From assembly GCA_013298075.1 (NCBI GenBank), contig JAAFJG010000006.1, positions 53,519 to 117,518 of the forward strand: DNA of 64,000 nt. The letters are read 5' to 3'. This document shows positions 9,052-18,903 of the stretch, piece after piece. The stretch comes from Cytophagales bacterium (GTDB lineage Bacteria > Bacteroidota > Bacteroidia > Cytophagales > Microscillaceae). The notes below the pieces were generated by a model. The model ran no database searches. It had not been told where the DNA came from and worked only from the letters and a program-made list of their open reading frames with translations. Every line of letters begins with the position of its first letter. The stretch's first letter is position 1. The translations under genes were made by a program, and so were the position numbers.

Positions 9052-12000
9052 ATGAAAAATATTTTGTGGCAAGTGTTGGCATTTCTAATGACTATTACGA
9101 CCGTTTTTGGACAACCTCATCTACCTTTCAAAAAAAATAATCTTTGGGGAATTATGGATATTGATGGAAAAGAAATTTTTTCACCTACTTTTTTACACAT
9201 TAATTTTTTTAATAAAAATGGTTATGCTATCGCCAGAGATAAAGAAGAAAAACAGCATATTATTGATACCAAAGGTAATATTATTGTGTCATTTAAAAAT
9301 AAAAATTTAGAATTATTGGAAAGTGATTTTATAGTTTTTTCTGAAATAAGCATAGACACAAATGTAGTTAGTAATCCGAAAAAAAAGCAAGAAAAATTCG
9401 GATTGATGAATATAAAAGGAGAAACTATTCTGGACGCAAACTATAAAGAAATTAGACAACTTACGCAAGCAGATAATGTATCGACTTTACATAAAATTAT
9501 TGTTTTTAAAAGTTTTGAAAATCTATCAGGCTGCGTGTCTATGGAAGGAAAAATAATGGCAAATGCCGAATTTTTTGAAATTAAATTTATTCCAAATAGA
9601 ACTCTTTTAGATATTTCGGATAGTAAAGACGAAAAAATTCAAAATATTGTTATCAATAATGAAAAAATACTAAGAGATAATTTTGTTTGGGGCGTTAAAA
9701 ATGGTATTATTACCTATATTTCAGATAGAAAAAATAGCACCGAAAATACGCCCATTTATTTGGATAATATAGAAGAAGAACAATTTGAGGACGAAAATGG
9801 ATTGGTAATTATTCATAATAAAGAAAAAAAATTAAGAGGACTTTTTAGTTTTGTTGATTTAAAAATGGTATTAGATACTGAATATTATGACATTAAATTA
9901 AACAAAGGAATTGCTTATTTATTCAAAGCACAAAAAAAATTAGTAGGCGTTTATTACAAAAAACTTATTTTATTTCCGCCTAATCTTGATATTGATAATA
10001 TTAGATTTGATAAAAGTATCAACGGTTATATAGCCAAATATGGTAATTCTGGGACTTTATTTTTAAACCAAGATTTTGAGGTAATCAAAAATATTCCGCA
10101 GGGAATATTAGATACTATGAGTGATTTTAAAAGTAATATTGCTTTGATTACTTGGAAAGGCAAAAAAGGCTTATTGAATAGCAAAGGAATTGTTATTGCA
10201 CAACCTATTTATGAATTTATCAAAAGACAAGGTACAAAAATAAGATTATACAAAGACAAAAAAAATGAACTTTGCACCATCATAACGGTTGATGAAATGG
10301 GTAATAAAGTTGATGAATTTGAGGCTACGGTCAAAATTATCACTATTAAAAGTACTACTTCCATAGACGAAGAATGGGATATGATAGAAAGAGCAAAAAA
10401 TGAAAATCTAATCAATAATAATGTAAGAATAACGCGAAACATAAATGGAAATAATACTTTTTTAGATGAAGAAGATATTTTTCCAAGTTTAGGAAGTAGT
10501 TATATTCCAAAACCAGAATCTTTTAAAGTTGGTGCTATTTCTTATGAATTAGATACAATCAAAACAAAAACAGGCACAACACAATGGCGTTTTAAATTGA
10601 CTAAGCCCAAACAAAAAAGAGCATCAGAAATACAACTAACGCAAGATTCTGAATATGCATTCATTAGAACTTATTATTATGATTCTGAAAAAAATCTTAA
10701 AGTAAGACCCGAATTAATCAACCAAATAACAGGAGAGCAAGTAATTCAGTATGATTTTCAAGACCCTGTAAGAAGTGCGAGAGGAGAATTGGGGCGTGCT
10801 TTATACTCTTTTAAAAATGATTATTACGCAATTATTCAACGAAATGTTTTGTTAAATAAAAACGGCACAACTATTCGAAGCATGGATTATCAAAATCCTA
10901 TAACCAAAAAATTAGAAAAAAAAATCCTTAATCGAATCCGATATTTTAATGGTATGTTTTTATGTATTGTGAATACAAAAAGTGGTAATGATAGATTTAT
11001 AGCAAACGAAAATGGAAGTTATGGTTTGATTGATTATCACGGAAAAGTAATCATTCCAGCCAAATATAATGGCATCAAACGTTTTGGTAACAATCGTTTA
11101 ATGAAAGTAATCATAAAAAATAAAAAATTAGACAAAATAACTTATGGCATTATCGATACAAGTGGCATAGAAATTATTCCGCCTATTTATTCGGAGATTG
11201 AGTATTTATCTGATGGAAAAATAAAAAAAGATACTGGAAGTTATGTCAAATTGACCACAGATTTTGGGAGTTTGTTTGCGTTGGTAGATAGAAATGGAAA
11301 ATTAAAAACGTCTTTTAAATTTCAAGAAATAGAAGAATTTCAGGAAAATTTGGCGGTTGTAAAAATAAAAAATAAATTTGGGGTGATTGATAAAAATGGC
11401 AATGAAATTATTCCTGCTATTTATGATAAAGTTGAATCTTGTTATAATGGTTTAATTATTGTGAGATTGAAAAATTTTTATGGTATATTTTCTTCCAAAG
11501 GAGCGAAAATAGTTGAGCCAACTTCTTTTTTACGGATTGGAAAGTTTCATACAGATTTTAATTGGATAAGTGAGAAAGGGAAATATAGTATTATCGATAA
11601 AACGGGTAATAAAGTCAATAAAGCAACATTTAATAGAATTTCTGATTTTCATTGTGAACTTACTTTTGCTTATTCTAAAGGAAAATGGGGCGTTATCAAT
11701 ACACAAGGAGATTGGATTATTAAACCTAAATACTCATCGGAAGGAAAAATTGACGCTAAAAACTTGTTGATAATCGTTAAAAAATCAATAGATGAATTTG
11801 CTATATTCGATAAAAATGGTAAACAATTATCAAAATATTACAAAAATATTGGCGAGTTTAAACACGAATTAGCAATCGTTACCAAAAGGACAAAAAAAAC
11901 AAATTATATCGATTTACAAGGGCAAGAAGTGAGCAAAATAGATTTTGAAGAAATAGAAGAATTTCAAGAAGGACTTGCTTTATTTACCAAAAATAAATTG

Positions 12001-12477
12001 CAAGGTTTTTTGGATACAACAGGAAAAATATGTATCCATCCTATTTATTCTTATGCGTCAGAATTTTATAACGGATATGCAAAAGTAGTCAATAAAAATA
12101 AAACCTATTTTTTGAATATTAAAGGCGATTCTTTGGCTACAATTCCCGAAAATATTACTTGGCAAATTCCGAACTATGTACGTATGAATAAAAACAAGAA
12201 AAAAATCATCAATTATAAAAAACTAAATGAAATAAAAAATCTTGTTTTTAATAATAATCCACCTGAAAATATAAAATTTTTAGACTTAAATAATGATTTT
12301 TTTGGGATAGGATTGAATAATTTTCAAGGCATTGCTGATGAAAAAGGACAAATTATTATCGAGCCAGATAATGAAAATATTCAACTGATAGATAAAAATT
12401 TATTTGCTATCACAAAACAAGGAAAATTAGGTTATTGGCACAAAGAAAAAGGTTGGATTTTGATGCCGCAGGAGTAA
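9052..12477 (+). CDS. Secreted WG-repeat protein
   Basis: 1141 residues with signal peptide MKNILWQVLAFLMTITTVFG. The rest is made of many WG/KWG-type beta repeats, for example NLWGIMDIDGKEIFSPTF near the N-terminus and KFGVIDKNGNEIIPAIYDKV and KWGVINTQGDWIIKPKY further on. WG-repeat proteins are common and often abundant in Bacteroidota; their role is mostly unknown, probably a surface or periplasmic binding scaffold. The central part (about residues 410-620) lacks clear repeats. It is a single gene with no partner. Confidence 0.88.
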   Translation: MKNILWQVLAFLMTITTVFGQPHLPFKKNNLWGIMDIDGKEIFSPTFLHINFFNKNGYAIARDKEEKQHIIDTKGNIIVSFKNKNLELLESDFIVFSEISIDTNVVSNPKKKQEKFGLMNIKGETILDANYKEIRQLTQADNVSTLHKIIVFKSFENLSGCVSMEGKIMANAEFFEIKFIPNRTLLDISDSKDEKIQNIVINNEKILRDNFVWGVKNGIITYISDRKNSTENTPIYLDNIEEEQFEDENGLVIIHNKEKKLRGLFSFVDLKMVLDTEYYDIKLNKGIAYLFKAQKKLVGVYYKKLILFPPNLDIDNIRFDKSINGYIAKYGNSGTLFLNQDFEVIKNIPQGILDTMSDFKSNIALITWKGKKGLLNSKGIVIAQPIYEFIKRQGTKIRLYKDKKNELCTIITVDEMGNKVDEFEATVKIITIKSTTSIDEEWDMIERAKNENLINNNVRITRNINGNNTFLDEEDIFPSLGSSYIPKPESFKVGAISYELDTIKTKTGTTQWRFKLTKPKQKRASEIQLTQDSEYAFIRTYYYDSEKNLKVRPELINQITGEQVIQYDFQDPVRSARGELGRALYSFKNDYYAIIQRNVLLNKNGTTIRSMDYQNPITKKLEKKILNRIRYFNGMFLCIVNTKSGNDRFIANENGSYGLIDYHGKVIIPAKYNGIKRFGNNRLMKVIIKNKKLDKITYGIIDTSGIEIIPPIYSEIEYLSDGKIKKDTGSYVKLTTDFGSLFALVDRNGKLKTSFKFQEIEEFQENLAVVKIKNKFGVIDKNGNEIIPAIYDKVESCYNGLIIVRLKNFYGIFSSKGAKIVEPTSFLRIGKFHTDFNWISEKGKYSIIDKTGNKVNKATFNRISDFHCELTFAYSKGKWGVINTQGDWIIKPKYSSEGKIDAKNLLIIVKKSIDEFAIFDKNGKQLSKYYKNIGEFKHELAIVTKRTKKTNYIDLQGQEVSKIDFEEIEEFQEGLALFTKNKLQGFLDTTGKICIHPIYSYASEFYNGYAKVVNKNKTYFLNIKGDSLATIPENITWQIPNYVRMNKNKKKIINYKKLNEIKNLVFNNNPPENIKFLDLNNDFFGIGLNNFQGIADEKGQIIIEPDNENIQLIDKNLFAITKQGKLGYWHKEKGWILMPQE

Positions 12478-12658
12478 ATTTAGTGTATAAATTATCATAT
12501 TTTTTGTAAATTTAAAAAACTCTAATCATCTGTCAATATAAAATAAATTATGTATTTATTGGTAAAAATGAATAGAAATTAGTCCCAAAAATAGGGATTA
12601 TATTGGTTGTTAGTAGGTCTATAATATCCATAAATAATAACGTCACTAAATTAGGAAT

Positions 12659-12666
12659 TAAATTTG
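12659..12666 (+). promoter_or_regulatory. -7 box (TAAATTTG)
   Basis: A perfect TAnnTTTG element 42 bases before the start codon at 12708. Confidence 0.5.
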
Positions 12667-12707
12667 TGGTATTATCTATAAAATAAACTCAAAAATTAAA
12701 AAAAAAT

Positions 12708-13085
12708 ATGGACTATCAAACTGTTGCCAATAAAGTAAAAGAATTTGTTACGTTAAAGGTTGAAATTCAACAAAAATTAGATGAAATAGCACAATTAGAA
12801 ATCAATCCACCCAAATTAGAAAAAGAAGTTTTGACTTGGGAAGAAGCAGTGGCTTATGCTGAACATCAAAAATCACACGCAGATAATTTGATAAAATTGC
12901 GTATGGGCATTATGAATCGACAAGAAATTGTATTGAATAGAGAAAAAGAAATTGGCGAAATTTTACCTATTCAAAATCATTATATTTTATTTAAAATCAA
13001 GCTAAACGAAGCAGAAGAAACCTATAAAATTGGTTATTTCCCCGAATCTTATGGATTTAGAATGGAAAAAATGATAGAAAAATAA
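12708..13085 (+). CDS. Small cytoplasmic protein, unknown
   Basis: 125 residues, highly charged, mostly helical by composition, with no signal peptide or membrane segment. The N-terminal half (about 10-80) has heptad-like spacing (VKEFVTLKVEIQQKLDEIAQL) suggesting a coiled coil. I do not recognise the family. It has its own -7 promoter element. It lies immediately left of the first 64-bp direct repeat that bounds the restriction-modification unit, so it marks the original left neighbour of that insertion. Confidence 0.65.
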   Translation: MDYQTVANKVKEFVTLKVEIQQKLDEIAQLEINPPKLEKEVLTWEEAVAYAEHQKSHADNLIKLRMGIMNRQEIVLNREKEIGEILPIQNHYILFKIKLNEAEETYKIGYFPESYGFRMEKMIEK

Positions 13086-13102
13086 GTGTATTTTAGATTT
13101 AA

Positions 13103-13166
13103 AACAACCAATTATCCAAATAAATAAAAATATTTTTTGTTGTTTTGAATATATTTTATTACTTTT
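13103..13166 (+). repeat. 64-bp direct repeat, left copy of restriction-modification unit
   Basis: 62 of 64 bases match the copy at 17376-17439 in the same orientation. Its right end overlaps the first two bases of the nuclease stop codon (read on the minus strand at 13165-13167). The sequences just outside both copies do not match, so the edges are sharp. Confidence 0.93.
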
Positions 13167-14994
13167 AAAGTAATTCTGTTTGTTCTTGTTTAATTTTACG
13201 TTGTATTTTATACACCAATGGAAAATCTGTTTCACCTTCAATAATTGGAATTAAATCTCGTAGAGTTTGATTGAATATACCTATTGCCCAACGTGTTCGA
13301 TTAGTAATTCGGAAAATAAAATCTACTTTATCAGGTTGCCAAGTAGTTGGTGTATTTGTAATTGTACCAAAGGCAACACCTATCAAAATATTACGAATAT
13401 TATCGTTTTGATCTATCACTTTTGCTGCAACTAATGTTTGTTTCAAAGCATTTTTATAATTATATTCATTCTTGTATTGTAATATTTTTGCTGTATCTCG
13501 CTCTAATTCAGATTTTATAAACATTCCTTTGCTTTCATTAAGCAATACATCAGTGTTATTTTCTGGCGAAACCGCTATAATATCAGGATATTGACGAGAC
13601 TGTTCTTTACCTTTTTCTGGCTCAGGTAAAACTGCACCTCCACCTTGTGCGCCTGGGTAAGAAACGGAAACTATTTTAAACTTATTTGGTAGTAATAGTT
13701 TGTGAATGATTGTATAAGTTACTTCATCTTCATCTACTTCTATTTTTACTTCTTGGGTTGGTGTTGCTTCTGTAAAATCTATAAAGTTTAAATTTTTCTT
13801 TAAATTATTCAAAAAACTACCTTGTGGATTTCCTAATAATTCTCGTCTATCCCAAACTAATTTGATACCATTATGGTTAAGATACATACCATCTAAAAAG
13901 TAAGCGAGTGTTAAAATTACCTTATTTTCTGTTATTCTTCCAGCATATTTTTTCCAAAAGTATTGAAAATCAACTTCTTGAGTTAGACTTGTGGCATTAT
14001 CAGCAATTTTAATTAGTTCTATAGCTAAAATTTTTGAGAGATTATTGTCCTTACCTTTTAACCATTCATCTTTTTCAAGAGCTATTCTTAATTGTGTTCG
14101 TAACGTAGTTAAGTCTGTAATATCTGTTTTTAATATTTGCATTTTGCGAACTAATGCGTAAATCCCAAATATTTTATGTGTTTCAGAAAATATAAACGAA
14201 ATAAAAGTAAGTACTCCTCTATCAGGATCCATAGCATGGCTAAAGCGATTGATTTTTGCTCCCACCCAACTCGAACGCACAAAATAACGAAGTTTATTTA
14301 GTTTATGATTTCTATCTTCTCTTTCTTTCCAATTTTTTAACAGTTCTATAGCGCCAGTAGCTTCATTTATGATAGTTTGATAATTTTTGTGAGATGTTGT
14401 TTTGCTTAATTCTAATGTTGCGTGTTTAAACCAATTTTCTTTATATTGCTGAAATGTAGTAATAGATTTTTGTATTGTTTCTTGTAAAATAGGAATAATA
14501 GGAGGACAAGAAGGGAAACAATTATTACGCTGTAAGTTAAAAATATTTTCACCTGTTTCCCAATCTGCTATGATAAAGCCATAATAATTATATTGTATCT
14601 GTAACATTTTAGGCGTACTATATGGATTATAGGTTGCTCCACCAAAAGCCTTTTCTGCTTGTTTATTTCCCGAAATTTTCACATAAAACATCGGACATAA
14701 ATAAGCTGCAACAGCACCATAAGTTCGTTGTAATTCGTGATCTTCTGTTTGTACAGCTTCTGTAAATTCAATTAGTACTAACGGATATTCAATATTGTTA
14801 CTTATAGCAGTTATTAAAATATCAGGGGTAGTTAAGGATTGAATGGCAGAAATTACACCTTGACAAAGATGTGTAGCAGATTTAGGACGTTTGATTAACT
14901 TGATTTCTACATTTAACGCATTTGCTTTAACCATAGGTAATATGTAATTATGCCCCTGTTCCAAGCATTCATAATAAATTCTAAATTCAGTCAT
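13165..14994 (-). CDS. Type II restriction endonuclease (putative)
   Basis: 609 residues, last gene of a methylase-methylase-nuclease unit, overlapping the upstream methylase by 8 bases. Two PD-(D/E)xK-like sites can be seen. One is P57-D58 followed by IEFT at 75-78 and a TEDHELQR helix at 83-90. The other is P470-D471 followed by ESK at 487-489 (QYPDIIAV, then LLNESKGMF). The second has the more classical ExK spacing. The family is not recognised; the role is inferred from operon position and these motifs. Two adjacent methylases suggest an asymmetric target or strand-specific modification. The stop codon falls at the edge of the left 64-bp repeat. Confidence 0.75.
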   Translation of the reverse strand: MTEFRIYYECLEQGHNYILPMVKANALNVEIKLIKRPKSATHLCQGVISAIQSLTTPDILITAISNNIEYPLVLIEFTEAVQTEDHELQRTYGAVAAYLCPMFYVKISGNKQAEKAFGGATYNPYSTPKMLQIQYNYYGFIIADWETGENIFNLQRNNCFPSCPPIIPILQETIQKSITTFQQYKENWFKHATLELSKTTSHKNYQTIINEATGAIELLKNWKEREDRNHKLNKLRYFVRSSWVGAKINRFSHAMDPDRGVLTFISFIFSETHKIFGIYALVRKMQILKTDITDLTTLRTQLRIALEKDEWLKGKDNNLSKILAIELIKIADNATSLTQEVDFQYFWKKYAGRITENKVILTLAYFLDGMYLNHNGIKLVWDRRELLGNPQGSFLNNLKKNLNFIDFTEATPTQEVKIEVDEDEVTYTIIHKLLLPNKFKIVSVSYPGAQGGGAVLPEPEKGKEQSRQYPDIIAVSPENNTDVLLNESKGMFIKSELERDTAKILQYKNEYNYKNALKQTLVAAKVIDQNDNIRNILIGVAFGTITNTPTTWQPDKVDFIFRITNRTRWAIGIFNQTLRDLIPIIEGETDFPLVYKIQRKIKQEQTELL

Positions 14995-16120
14995 TTTTCT
15001 TCGTTAATATAATTAAATGTTCTTTTTTACCTTTCTTAGCAAAAGTTGGGTTAAATATTCGAGAGTGATTTGAAAGATCTGATGAAATAATATCTTTAAC
15101 TTCAAAACCAATATTACTAACAAATTCTTTAATTACTTCATCAATTTTTATGATTTTTTGTTTGATAACGCTATCACCAATTATGATAAATGCAGGATGA
15201 TTGATCTTTAAGACTCGATGCATTTCTTTAAAACATAAAATTAAATCATCTGTCCATTTTTGAGAATCATGTTTTAGACTTGAAAATTGTCGCCGTGACC
15301 CTATTTCATTATATTGTGCAAACTTAACATCTAAGTCTAGCCAACGTTTACGAAATTTATGGTATAAATAATAGTCATAAGTATTCGCATAAGGTGGTGA
15401 TGTAATAATAATATCAATACTATTATCAGTAATAAAAGATAAATTTCGGCTGTCTGCATTAAATAATGTTAATTCTGTTTTTGTATCTATTTTATTTGAA
15501 AGTTCTACAACTCGTTTCAAATATTCAACAGCTTTTGAAATAAATATTTTAAAAGTAAAATCATCTAAAATATTTTTGTTAACGGCAGCAAATCGTGTAT
15601 CACTATCTTGATTAGATACTTTTACAATTATCGAAGAAAACACAATTTTCAAAAAATCTTTAATTTCATTGTCTTCTATTTTTGTTATTTCTTGTAAAAT
15701 ATAAGTTAATTCTTCAGCTACATTTAGTTGAAACCAGTGTGATAAACCCTCAATATTTTTAGTAGTAATTTGGGGACGAATATTTTTCCATCCAGAATTA
15801 TCCTTTTCTAATTGAGTTATGAATTGTTTAATGATTATTTGTTTTTCTTGTGTCAAAGGCGTTGATTTTACCTTTGAAAGTAAAATAGATAAACCATTTA
15901 CATCAACACCAATAGCATTAATTCCTTGTAAACGTGCTTCTAATAAGGTTGTTCCAGAGCCACAAAAAGGATCCAGAACTGTCTGCCCTACTCCTGCAAA
16001 TTGTTTAAGCAAACTTTGTGGAAGTTGAGGCGGAAACTTAGCAGGGTATGGATGTAATGAATGTGTTAAATAAGATGTGTTACTACCTTTAAAGTTAAAC
16101 TCTATATTTGTTGTTATCAT
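14987..16120 (-). CDS. DNA methyltransferase 1 of the restriction-modification unit
   Basis: 377 residues. The AdoMet-binding motif I is DPFCGSGTT (50-58) and the catalytic motif IV is TSPPY (240-244). SPPY is typical of amino-methyltransferases, mostly cytosine-N4. The N-terminal HSLHPYPAKFPP segment is usual in this group. The long stretch between motifs I and IV probably holds the target-recognition part. It would methylate the host target so that the neighbouring nuclease spares it. It overlaps the nuclease by 8 bases and lies 2 bases after the second methylase, so the three genes form one operon. Confidence 0.92.
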   Translation of the reverse strand: MITTNIEFNFKGSNTSYLTHSLHPYPAKFPPQLPQSLLKQFAGVGQTVLDPFCGSGTTLLEARLQGINAIGVDVNGLSILLSKVKSTPLTQEKQIIIKQFITQLEKDNSGWKNIRPQITTKNIEGLSHWFQLNVAEELTYILQEITKIEDNEIKDFLKIVFSSIIVKVSNQDSDTRFAAVNKNILDDFTFKIFISKAVEYLKRVVELSNKIDTKTELTLFNADSRNLSFITDNSIDIIITSPPYANTYDYYLYHKFRKRWLDLDVKFAQYNEIGSRRQFSSLKHDSQKWTDDLILCFKEMHRVLKINHPAFIIIGDSVIKQKIIKIDEVIKEFVSNIGFEVKDIISSDLSNHSRIFNPTFAKKGKKEHLIILTKKND

Positions 16121-16122
16121 TA

Positions 16123-17070
16123 TTAATTTACTTTTCTAAATATCACAATAAATGAGCAGTTTTGATTCGAGTATAATACACTTGGATAACCTAATAATAC
16201 TAAACGTCTTTGACCTGTTTGATCCCAAATAATTAAATCATGAAACTTCCAACCTACTTCCTCACCTGCTCTTGCAAGGTCAGAATGAAAGGGAACATAA
16301 GGAATTTTATTTTTAGTATCTCTATAATCTTTTACTACCCAACATGAATAACCACCTTGTTTTGTAACAGTTAGATTTGCTGTTAGAACTTCTTTTATTT
16401 GTTCTAAAAATTCAGGATAAGGTAGATTCCCAAAGTCTTTTTCACTTTCACTATATTGTTTCACCGTACTATTATTTTCATTCTTAATAATAGATGTTTT
16501 GTGTACAGTAGCTCTATCTTTTAGTGATTTTTGGATAAAATCAGCATAAGGTGGTGATGTTACGGTAAGTTGTATTTTCTCAGATCGAACATGGTTTAGT
16601 AAGTTTCTACAATCATCATTTACTATTTTATAATGTAAGTCATTTTTAAAAATCCCTTCTATATCATAAAGCCAGTTTTCTGCGATTTTTGCGAACTTTG
16701 GGTTTAGTTCTGTACCTATAGCGTGACGTTTGAGGTTATGGGCTGCAATTATAGCTGTACCAATACCTAAGAAGGGATCAAAAATCGTGTCTCCCTCTTT
16801 TGAGTACATTTTTATCAGTCTTTCTGCTAACTTTATAGGATAAACAGCGCCATGTTCTAATTGATATTTATTTCTTGGAGATGAAAGATTATTCCAAACT
16901 GGATTTAATAATTCATCTTCATTAATAACGTTTTTTGAAAGTAATGCCCATTCACTTGGGGTCAAACCATTAAAGCCTAATTTTGCTTTTTTTTCCTCAT
17001 TTTCAATTTCTCGTTTCACTAATAAAGGATTATCAGTTTCAGAAACTATTTTATTTATATTTTCTTCCAT
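16123..17070 (-). CDS. DNA methyltransferase 2 of the restriction-modification unit
   Basis: 315 residues, first gene of the unit. Motif I is DPFLGIGT (98-105) and motif IV is TSPPY (171-175). The GAVYPIKLAERLI segment before motif I fits motif X of this amino-methyltransferase group. It is not a close copy of methylase 1: its gap between motifs I and IV is much shorter. Paired different methylases next to one nuclease usually modify the two strands of an asymmetric site. A good promoter lies at 17299-17330, giving a leader of about 220 bases. Confidence 0.92.
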   Translation of the reverse strand: MEENINKIVSETDNPLLVKREIENEEKKAKLGFNGLTPSEWALLSKNVINEDELLNPVWNNLSSPRNKYQLEHGAVYPIKLAERLIKMYSKEGDTIFDPFLGIGTAIIAAHNLKRHAIGTELNPKFAKIAENWLYDIEGIFKNDLHYKIVNDDCRNLLNHVRSEKIQLTVTSPPYADFIQKSLKDRATVHKTSIIKNENNSTVKQYSESEKDFGNLPYPEFLEQIKEVLTANLTVTKQGGYSCWVVKDYRDTKNKIPYVPFHSDLARAGEEVGWKFHDLIIWDQTGQRRLVLLGYPSVLYSNQNCSFIVIFRKVN

Positions 17071-17298
17071 TTTATATTTATGTTCTCTTTCATTTTTGAA
17101 ATAAAATTGTTTTAAATTCTATTCTTAATAATATCTTATTTTTTGAATTTTTATAGAAAGTATAGTTTTGTTAGCGATACAATATTTTATTACTACTTCA
17201 GAAATTTTCAATAATTTTTAATGTTTTTTTATATTGTAATATCTCATACATAATTTAATTTTTAGTAAAAATAAAAAATATTAAAATAGAATAGGATA

Positions 17299-17330
17299 CA
17301 AAGGTATGATACTATTTGGTATTCTCCAAA
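17299..17330 (-). promoter_or_regulatory. Promoter of the restriction-modification operon
   Basis: On the minus strand: TTTG at 17330-17327, a 20-base spacer, and TACCTTTG at 17306-17299. This is a complete Bacteroidota-type promoter. It lies inside the two 64-bp repeats, so the unit carries its own promoter. Confidence 0.75.
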
Positions 17331-17375
17331 TATTTGTATGATAATTTTATTATTTTTGGTTTTTTAGTACCACTT

Positions 17376-17439
17376 AACAACCAATTATTCAAATAAATAA
17401 AAATATTTTTTGTTATTTTGAATATATTTTATTACTTTT
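17376..17439 (+). repeat. 64-bp direct repeat, right copy of restriction-modification unit
   Basis: Differs from the left copy (13103-13166) at 2 of 64 positions. It contains the -33 box and all but the last base of the -7 box of the FKBP gene promoter. Confidence 0.93.
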
Positions 17440-17440
17440 G
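17409..17440 (+). promoter_or_regulatory. Promoter of the triple-FKBP gene
   Basis: TTTG at 17409-17412, a 20-base spacer and TACTTTTG at 17433-17440, 67 bases before the start codon. The final G lies one base past the end of the 64-bp repeat. The left repeat copy therefore has TACTTTTA and lacks a perfect -7 box. Confidence 0.8.
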
Positions 17441-17507
17441 CAATGCTTTTGAGTAGAAATAAAAATTCTTCTTAAAAAAACTAAAAATTTAATTACTTTC
17501 GTTATTT

Positions 17508-18755
17508 ATGAAAAATATTCTTATTGGAATTATATCCATTTTTTGTTCATTATTTTTGTCAAGTTGTTATATCAATAGTGATAACACAGAACAACAAGCA
17601 CGCGAATTGAACAACCAACAAATTCAACAATATATTAGAGCCAATAATTTGACCGCACAAGGCACTGGAAGCGGACTTTTTTATGTGAAAACCGTTACAA
17701 ACCCCACAGGAGCAATACCACAAACAGGCGATTCTCTAAAAATTCATTTTACTGCTCGTTTATTAAGCGGAAAAATAGTAGATAGTACTTCTGTTTATTA
17801 CAGCAAACCTGACGGTATTATTTTAGGAGCAGGAACGGTCGTGGCAGGCTTAGACGAAGGATTGAGATTGATGAAAGTAGGCGAAAGAATGACTTTGATG
17901 ATGCCTTCTTATTTGGGAATAGGCGCAAGAGCAAACACCTATATTCCACCTTATTCGGTTTTAATTTATGATGTAACATTGGTTTCTATCAAAACAGAAG
18001 AACAACAAATCGCGGCATTTATTGCTCGAAAAGGATACACAGTTACCTCTACAAATGCTGATAAATTGAGATATGTAAGAGTAACAGCAGGTTCAACAGG
18101 GGCAAATATTTATGATGGAAATGTAATAAACGTCAATTATAAAGGAACTTTATTGAATGATTTTGTATTTGATAGCAAAACAGACTCAACTTTCTTTTTT
18201 ATTGCAGGACAAAATCAAGTCATCAAAGGTTGGGAACAAGGCATTAAATTAACTACCGAAGGTGAAAAATGTATTTGGATTATTCCATCAGCATTGGCTT
18301 ATGGTGCAGGAGGTTCTTCGGGAAGAATACCACCTTATGCTCCTTTATGTTTCGAAATCACACACGTAAAAAGTCAAAGAAGAAGAATTATAGAATATGT
18401 GGCTACTCGTACTTGGAACGATACTATTCGCACTAATTCGGGACTTTATACACGAAAAATTGTAACTAATTCGACAGGAAGAACGCCTACAATAAATTCT
18501 TCTATTCGTTTTAATTATACGACTACTTTATTTGATGGCACAGTAGCAAAAACAGGTGCCAATATTTCTACTACTATTAATTCAGGATTAGATATATTAG
18601 TACCAGGTTTGAAAGAAGGTTTGCAACTAATGAAACAAGGAGAAAGATGGGTATTTTTAGTACCTTCATTTTTGGGGTATGGAAATAGTGGCTCAGGTAG
18701 AATTGCAGGCAAAACGCCTGTGGTTATGGAGGTCGATTTGATAGAAGTTAATTAG
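17508..18755 (+). CDS. Lipoprotein with three FKBP-type peptidyl-prolyl isomerase domains
   Basis: 415 residues with a lipoprotein signal ending LFLSSC. Three FKBP-like domains follow, at about 65-165, 195-290 and 320-415. Each shows the VxxHYTGxLxDGxxFDS-like start, a GxxxxIxGxxEGLxxMKxGE core (for example VAGLDEGLRLMKVGER) and a GYGxxxxxxIPPxxxLxFxV end. FKBP domains catalyse cis-trans isomerisation of Xaa-Pro bonds; the lipid anchor puts them in the periplasm or outer membrane, where they help fold exported proteins. GldI-type gliding lipoproteins have one such domain; three in tandem is unusual. Domain 3 is the most diverged and may be non-catalytic. Confidence 0.9.
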   Translation: MKNILIGIISIFCSLFLSSCYINSDNTEQQARELNNQQIQQYIRANNLTAQGTGSGLFYVKTVTNPTGAIPQTGDSLKIHFTARLLSGKIVDSTSVYYSKPDGIILGAGTVVAGLDEGLRLMKVGERMTLMMPSYLGIGARANTYIPPYSVLIYDVTLVSIKTEEQQIAAFIARKGYTVTSTNADKLRYVRVTAGSTGANIYDGNVINVNYKGTLLNDFVFDSKTDSTFFFIAGQNQVIKGWEQGIKLTTEGEKCIWIIPSALAYGAGGSSGRIPPYAPLCFEITHVKSQRRRIIEYVATRTWNDTIRTNSGLYTRKIVTNSTGRTPTINSSIRFNYTTTLFDGTVAKTGANISTTINSGLDILVPGLKEGLQLMKQGERWVFLVPSFLGYGNSGSGRIAGKTPVVMEVDLIEVN

Positions 18756-18785
18756 ATAAAAATTAAAAAAAATATTATTCAAGAT

Positions 18786-18828
18786 AAAAACCTTTACAAT
18801 CATTTTAGAATATTTGTAAAGGTTTTTT
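18786..18828 (+). terminator. Hairpin terminator after the FKBP gene
   Basis: A 14-bp stem (AAAAACCTTTACAA with TTGTAAAGGTTTTT) ending in a T tract, 30 bases after the stop codon. Confidence 0.85.
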
Positions 18829-18903
18829 AAAAGTATTTTCAAGCATAAAAATATCACCAAAACTTTTTTTCGTCATATACACACAAAATAACAAATTAAA
18901 ATT

